From the NCBI GenBank assembly GCA_964617665.1, contig CAZUAH010000684.1:1-7045 (forward strand): DNA of 7,045 bases, in the 5' to 3' direction. This DNA is from JADHUC01 sp964617665 (GTDB lineage Bacteria; Planctomycetota; Planctomycetia; Pirellulales; Pirellulaceae). Of this stretch, positions 5,801-7,045 are shown piece after piece. The translations under genes and the position numbers were made by a program. The first letter of the stretch is position 1, and every line of letters starts with the position of its first letter. The notes beneath the pieces were generated by a model. It ran no database searches and had not been told where the DNA came from. It worked only from the letters and a program-made list of their open reading frames with translations.

Positions 5801-6793
5801 AACGTCCATATTATCGATGACCATGGCGACGTCACATCGGGCGGACGGGACCTGCAGCATCTTCAACGCGAACTGGCGGCAGAGGCTACAGCCAGTTTTG
5901 CCGAACTGGATCATTCCGACTGGACTCGCGACGGAATCACTTCGTGGGATTTCGGCGATCTGCCAGAACAGGTCCAATTCGAAAGCGGCGGTCTGGGTTT
6001 GACCGGCCACCCCATGCTTGTCGATCAGGGCAAAGACGTGTCGCTGCGATTGACGGATTCATCCGAGATGGCTGCCCAGCAAACCCGAACGGGCCTGCGC
6101 CGGCTTCTTTGCATAGCAGAAAACAGAGAATTGCGGGCACAAGTGACCTGGCTGCCGAAGCTGGACCAGATGAAGCTTTGCGCCGCTACGCTCTGCAGTG
6201 CAAAGCAGTTGGAGCAACAGTTAGCCGAACTGATCGCCGACCGTGCCTTCTTGGACCAGGACCAGTTGGCTCGTGATGCTGGGCAGTTCAACCAGTTGCT
6301 TCTGCGCGGCCGCAAACGTATCACAGTGGCCGTGCAAGATGTAGCCAAGCTCGCACACGCACTGATGGAAGCATATCACCAAGCGCAGGTCGCGTTGGAA
6401 GAAGCCACTTCGCCGCGTTGGCAGCATGCGGTCGATGACGCAAGAACGCAGATGGAACATCTGACACGCGGAGAATTCCTGACGCGCACACCGTGGGCTT
6501 GGCTGCGACACTGCCCTCGCTATTTCAAGGCGATCAAGCTCCGGTTCGAGAAGCTGGCCGGCGGGGGATCGGTGCGAGATCGTCAGCACACCGAACAAAT
6601 CGCACCCTTCTGGCAAACGTACATCGAACGAGCGGCAGAGCAACACGAGTGTGGCACATGCAATCCCGAGCTAGGCCAATTCCGCTGGATGGTCGAAGAG
6701 TTCCGCGTCTCCCTGTTCGCCCAACAACTCGGAACCTCCCTCTCCGTCTCAGCCAAACGCCTGGAAAAGCAGTGGGGCAAACTGAAAGAGTGA
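2879..6793 (+). CDS. hrpA: ATP-dependent RNA helicase HrpA (DEAH/RHA family)
   Basis: 1304 residues, close to the 1300 of E. coli HrpA, and alignable by eye along the whole length. The enzyme unwinds RNA using ATP; in E. coli it has been linked to mRNA processing and to rescue of stalled or collided ribosomes. Helicase motifs are intact (numbered from this start): I, GETGSGKST (96-104); Ia, TQPRR (124-128); II, DEAH (193-196); III, SAT (225-227); V, ATNVAESSLTVP (354-365); VI, QRAGRCGR (402-409). The helicase-associated and OB-fold regions follow (KQQAADE, TGLxxxVAY-like and PGSGVFEKKPKWIMAAELVET). The C-terminal HrpA-specific region (DUF3418-type) includes IRRNFVPAP and ends with RWMVEEFRVSLFAQQLGT. 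I chose ATG 2879 because SFAELNNKINDAMRSDRHRLRRRL matches the start of E. coli HrpA. An in-frame TTG at 2759 would add 40 unrelated residues and run into the divergent promoter. It appears monocistronic. Confidence 0.96.
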   Translation: MCSFAELNNKINDAMRSDRHRLRRRLRSLRQTRDKGRPLDRRLDRLVRELDRSVELRRRRHTDLPNVVVDPSLPIAERAAEIAAAIRNHAVTIVCGETGSGKSTQLPKICLQLGRGIDGIIGHTQPRRIAARSVAARLADELGSSLGQQVGFKVRFTDTTRPETYVKLMTDGILLAETQGDRFLDQYDTIIIDEAHERSLNIDFLLGYVKRLLSKRRELKLVITSATIDAERFSRHFASPATGQPAPVIEVTGRTFPVEMRYQPLESDDEDSEEVDEQKAIAQTIDELARIDRGDMLVFLPTERDIMETAKTLRGRPIPGDMQRTEILPLYARLSPKEQNKVFQPGPHRRIVLATNVAESSLTVPRIRYVIDTGTARISRYSPRRKVQRLPIEAISRASADQRAGRCGRIAPGVCVRLYGEEDYLGREQYTSPEIRRTNLASVILQTKALRLGAIEEFPFLDPPRADAIRDGYKTLFELGAIDEGRELTDLGRRLVRLPVDPRIGRMVLAAAEERCMSEVLVIAAALEVQDPRLRPVDKQQAADECHVQFADESSDFLAYLNLWDFYHGLRAKLSRNQLRKACRQNFLSYNRMREWLDIHRQLRQLADEAGFKQSSTTEKDLYDSVHRALLSGLLANVAYCQSGYEYTGAGGSRYYLWPGSGVFEKKPKWIMAAELVETTRLYARTVARIDPDWIEPMAEHLVKRSYSDPHWSRRAASSMAYEKVSLFGLPVVQRRRVRLGPIDPETSRELFIRHGLVEGQYRTRASFLEHNRNLVAELELLATKSRRSDLFAGEQRQFDFYNSRIPEDVYDGHRLKRWLRKAERRDRHVLYMSQSDLIDLEPDETAAADFPDELAVGDSSLSLEYCFEPGNENDGITLKVPKMALGQLHPERLGWLVPGLLEQKIVALIRSLPKSIRRNFVPAPDTAKKALGELHFGEGPFLVAVADALRKVGGERVLPDDFQLEKLPPHLHMNVHIIDDHGDVTSGGRDLQHLQRELAAEATASFAELDHSDWTRDGITSWDFGDLPEQVQFESGGLGLTGHPMLVDQGKDVSLRLTDSSEMAAQQTRTGLRRLLCIAENRELRAQVTWLPKLDQMKLCAATLCSAKQLEQQLAELIADRAFLDQDQLARDAGQFNQLLLRGRKRITVAVQDVAKLAHALMEAYHQAQVALEEATSPRWQHAVDDARTQMEHLTRGEFLTRTPWAWLRHCPRYFKAIKLRFEKLAGGGSVRDRQHTEQIAPFWQTYIERAAEQHECGTCNPELGQFRWMVEEFRVSLFAQQLGTSLSVSAKRLEKQWGKLKE

Positions 6794-6973
6794 GCCTGCG
6801 TTTGCTCTGTCAAGATGTGGGTGCCAGCCGCTCGGCAGACAAGGCCTATCGGACCAACACGCTTTTCCTTTCGGGCTGCTGTATTGCCTCGGCGATTTGG
6901 CTATCATGGCCTAGACACTGAGCCCTGTATTGCGGTACTGACAAGACGATGTGAGAGGTTGAGGTATACGTCA
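6794..6973. other. Gene-free gap after hrpA
   Basis: I see no supported gene and no strong terminator here. A 43-codon frame beginning at a GTG that overlaps the hrpA stop (6790-6921) has no ribosome binding site of its own and no recognisable features. A weak 4-bp dyad, TGCC/GGCA, lies at about 6822-6837. Confidence 0.5.
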
Positions 6974-7045
6974 ATGGCGATGATCACCGTTCAACAGCGC
7001 ACGCACGAAGAACGCGTGAGGTTTGTGATTGCAGTAAATCACGGG
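6974..7045 (+). CDS. 5' end of a gene, possibly a transposase with N-terminal helix-turn-helix (partial)
   Basis: From the ATG at 6974 the frame is open for 24 codons to the window end. A GAGG at 6961-6964 lies nine bases before the ATG, and a second purine-rich run (GAGAGG) lies further upstream. The visible protein begins MAMITVQQRTHEERVRFVIA and ends VNHG. The pattern E-E-R-x-R-F-V-x-A-V-x-x-G resembles the first helix of IS481/IS3-type transposases and related integrase-like proteins, just ahead of their helix-turn-helix. With so few residues this is a tentative guess, and another ATG-initiated gene is equally possible. No terminal inverted repeat is identifiable because the right end is outside the window. 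Confidence 0.45.
   Translation, partial: MAMITVQQRTHEERVRFVIAVNHG

Noticed and set aside
4751..6010. Long minus-strand open frame (419 codons) inside hrpA
   Set aside because: It lies wholly antisense to conserved hrpA codons; its product has no recognisable domain and is explained by the codon bias of the opposite strand.
6790..6921. A 43-codon gene translationally coupled to the hrpA stop (GTGA overlap)
   Set aside because: It has no recognisable protein features, and the frame is only the tail of a shadow frame running inside hrpA.

Overview
The window looks like a chromosomal segment of a planctomycete, most likely a Pirellulales-type bacterium. Three things point there. One predicted exported protein has an arginine-rich N-terminus followed by the E-x-L-D-x-R-x-M-L-A motif common in planctomycetal exported proteins. 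A small Tyr-rich secreted protein resembles a family I recall from that group. A dense cluster of short palindromes of the kind seen in planctomycete intergenic DNA is also present. The DNA is moderately GC-rich by eye. No rRNA, tRNA or CRISPR array is visible.

Layout. Positions 1-200 hold the last 65 codons of an unrecognised plus-strand gene. Positions about 224-519 are a gene-free hairpin array. Its core (298-473) is two inverted copies of one roughly 75-80 bp element, a REPIN-like arrangement. Positions 520-818 are a gene-free leader with an 8-bp inverted repeat (688-722). Positions 819-1820 encode a 333-residue predicted exported protein with a degenerate EF-hand/thrombospondin-3-like acidic loop, three 11-residue tandem repeats, and a C-terminal domain resembling the Os1348/Franean1_4349 leader-like family associated with RiPPs. 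A strong hairpin at 1863-1891 follows it. Positions about 1989-2363 are the 3' remnant of a REP-associated tyrosine transposase (RAYT) with two in-frame TAG stops and a probable frameshift. Positions 2411-2740, on the minus strand, encode the Tyr-rich secreted protein.

The small gene is divergent, across about 138 bp, from a large gene at 2879-6793 for a full-length HrpA-type DEAH-box RNA helicase of 1304 residues. After it come about 180 bp without a convincing gene. At 6974 a new reading frame with a ribosome binding site starts and runs off the window; it may be the N-terminus of a transposase with a helix-turn-helix.

The genes do not form an obvious operon or pathway. HrpA is a housekeeping RNA helicase. 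The two predicted exported proteins are separate transcription units. The RAYT remnant and the palindromes 1.5 kb away fit the known RAYT/REP partnership, here with a dead transposase. The least ordinary item is the exported protein that joins a calcium-loop-like segment, short perfect-period repeats and a RiPP-leader-like domain.
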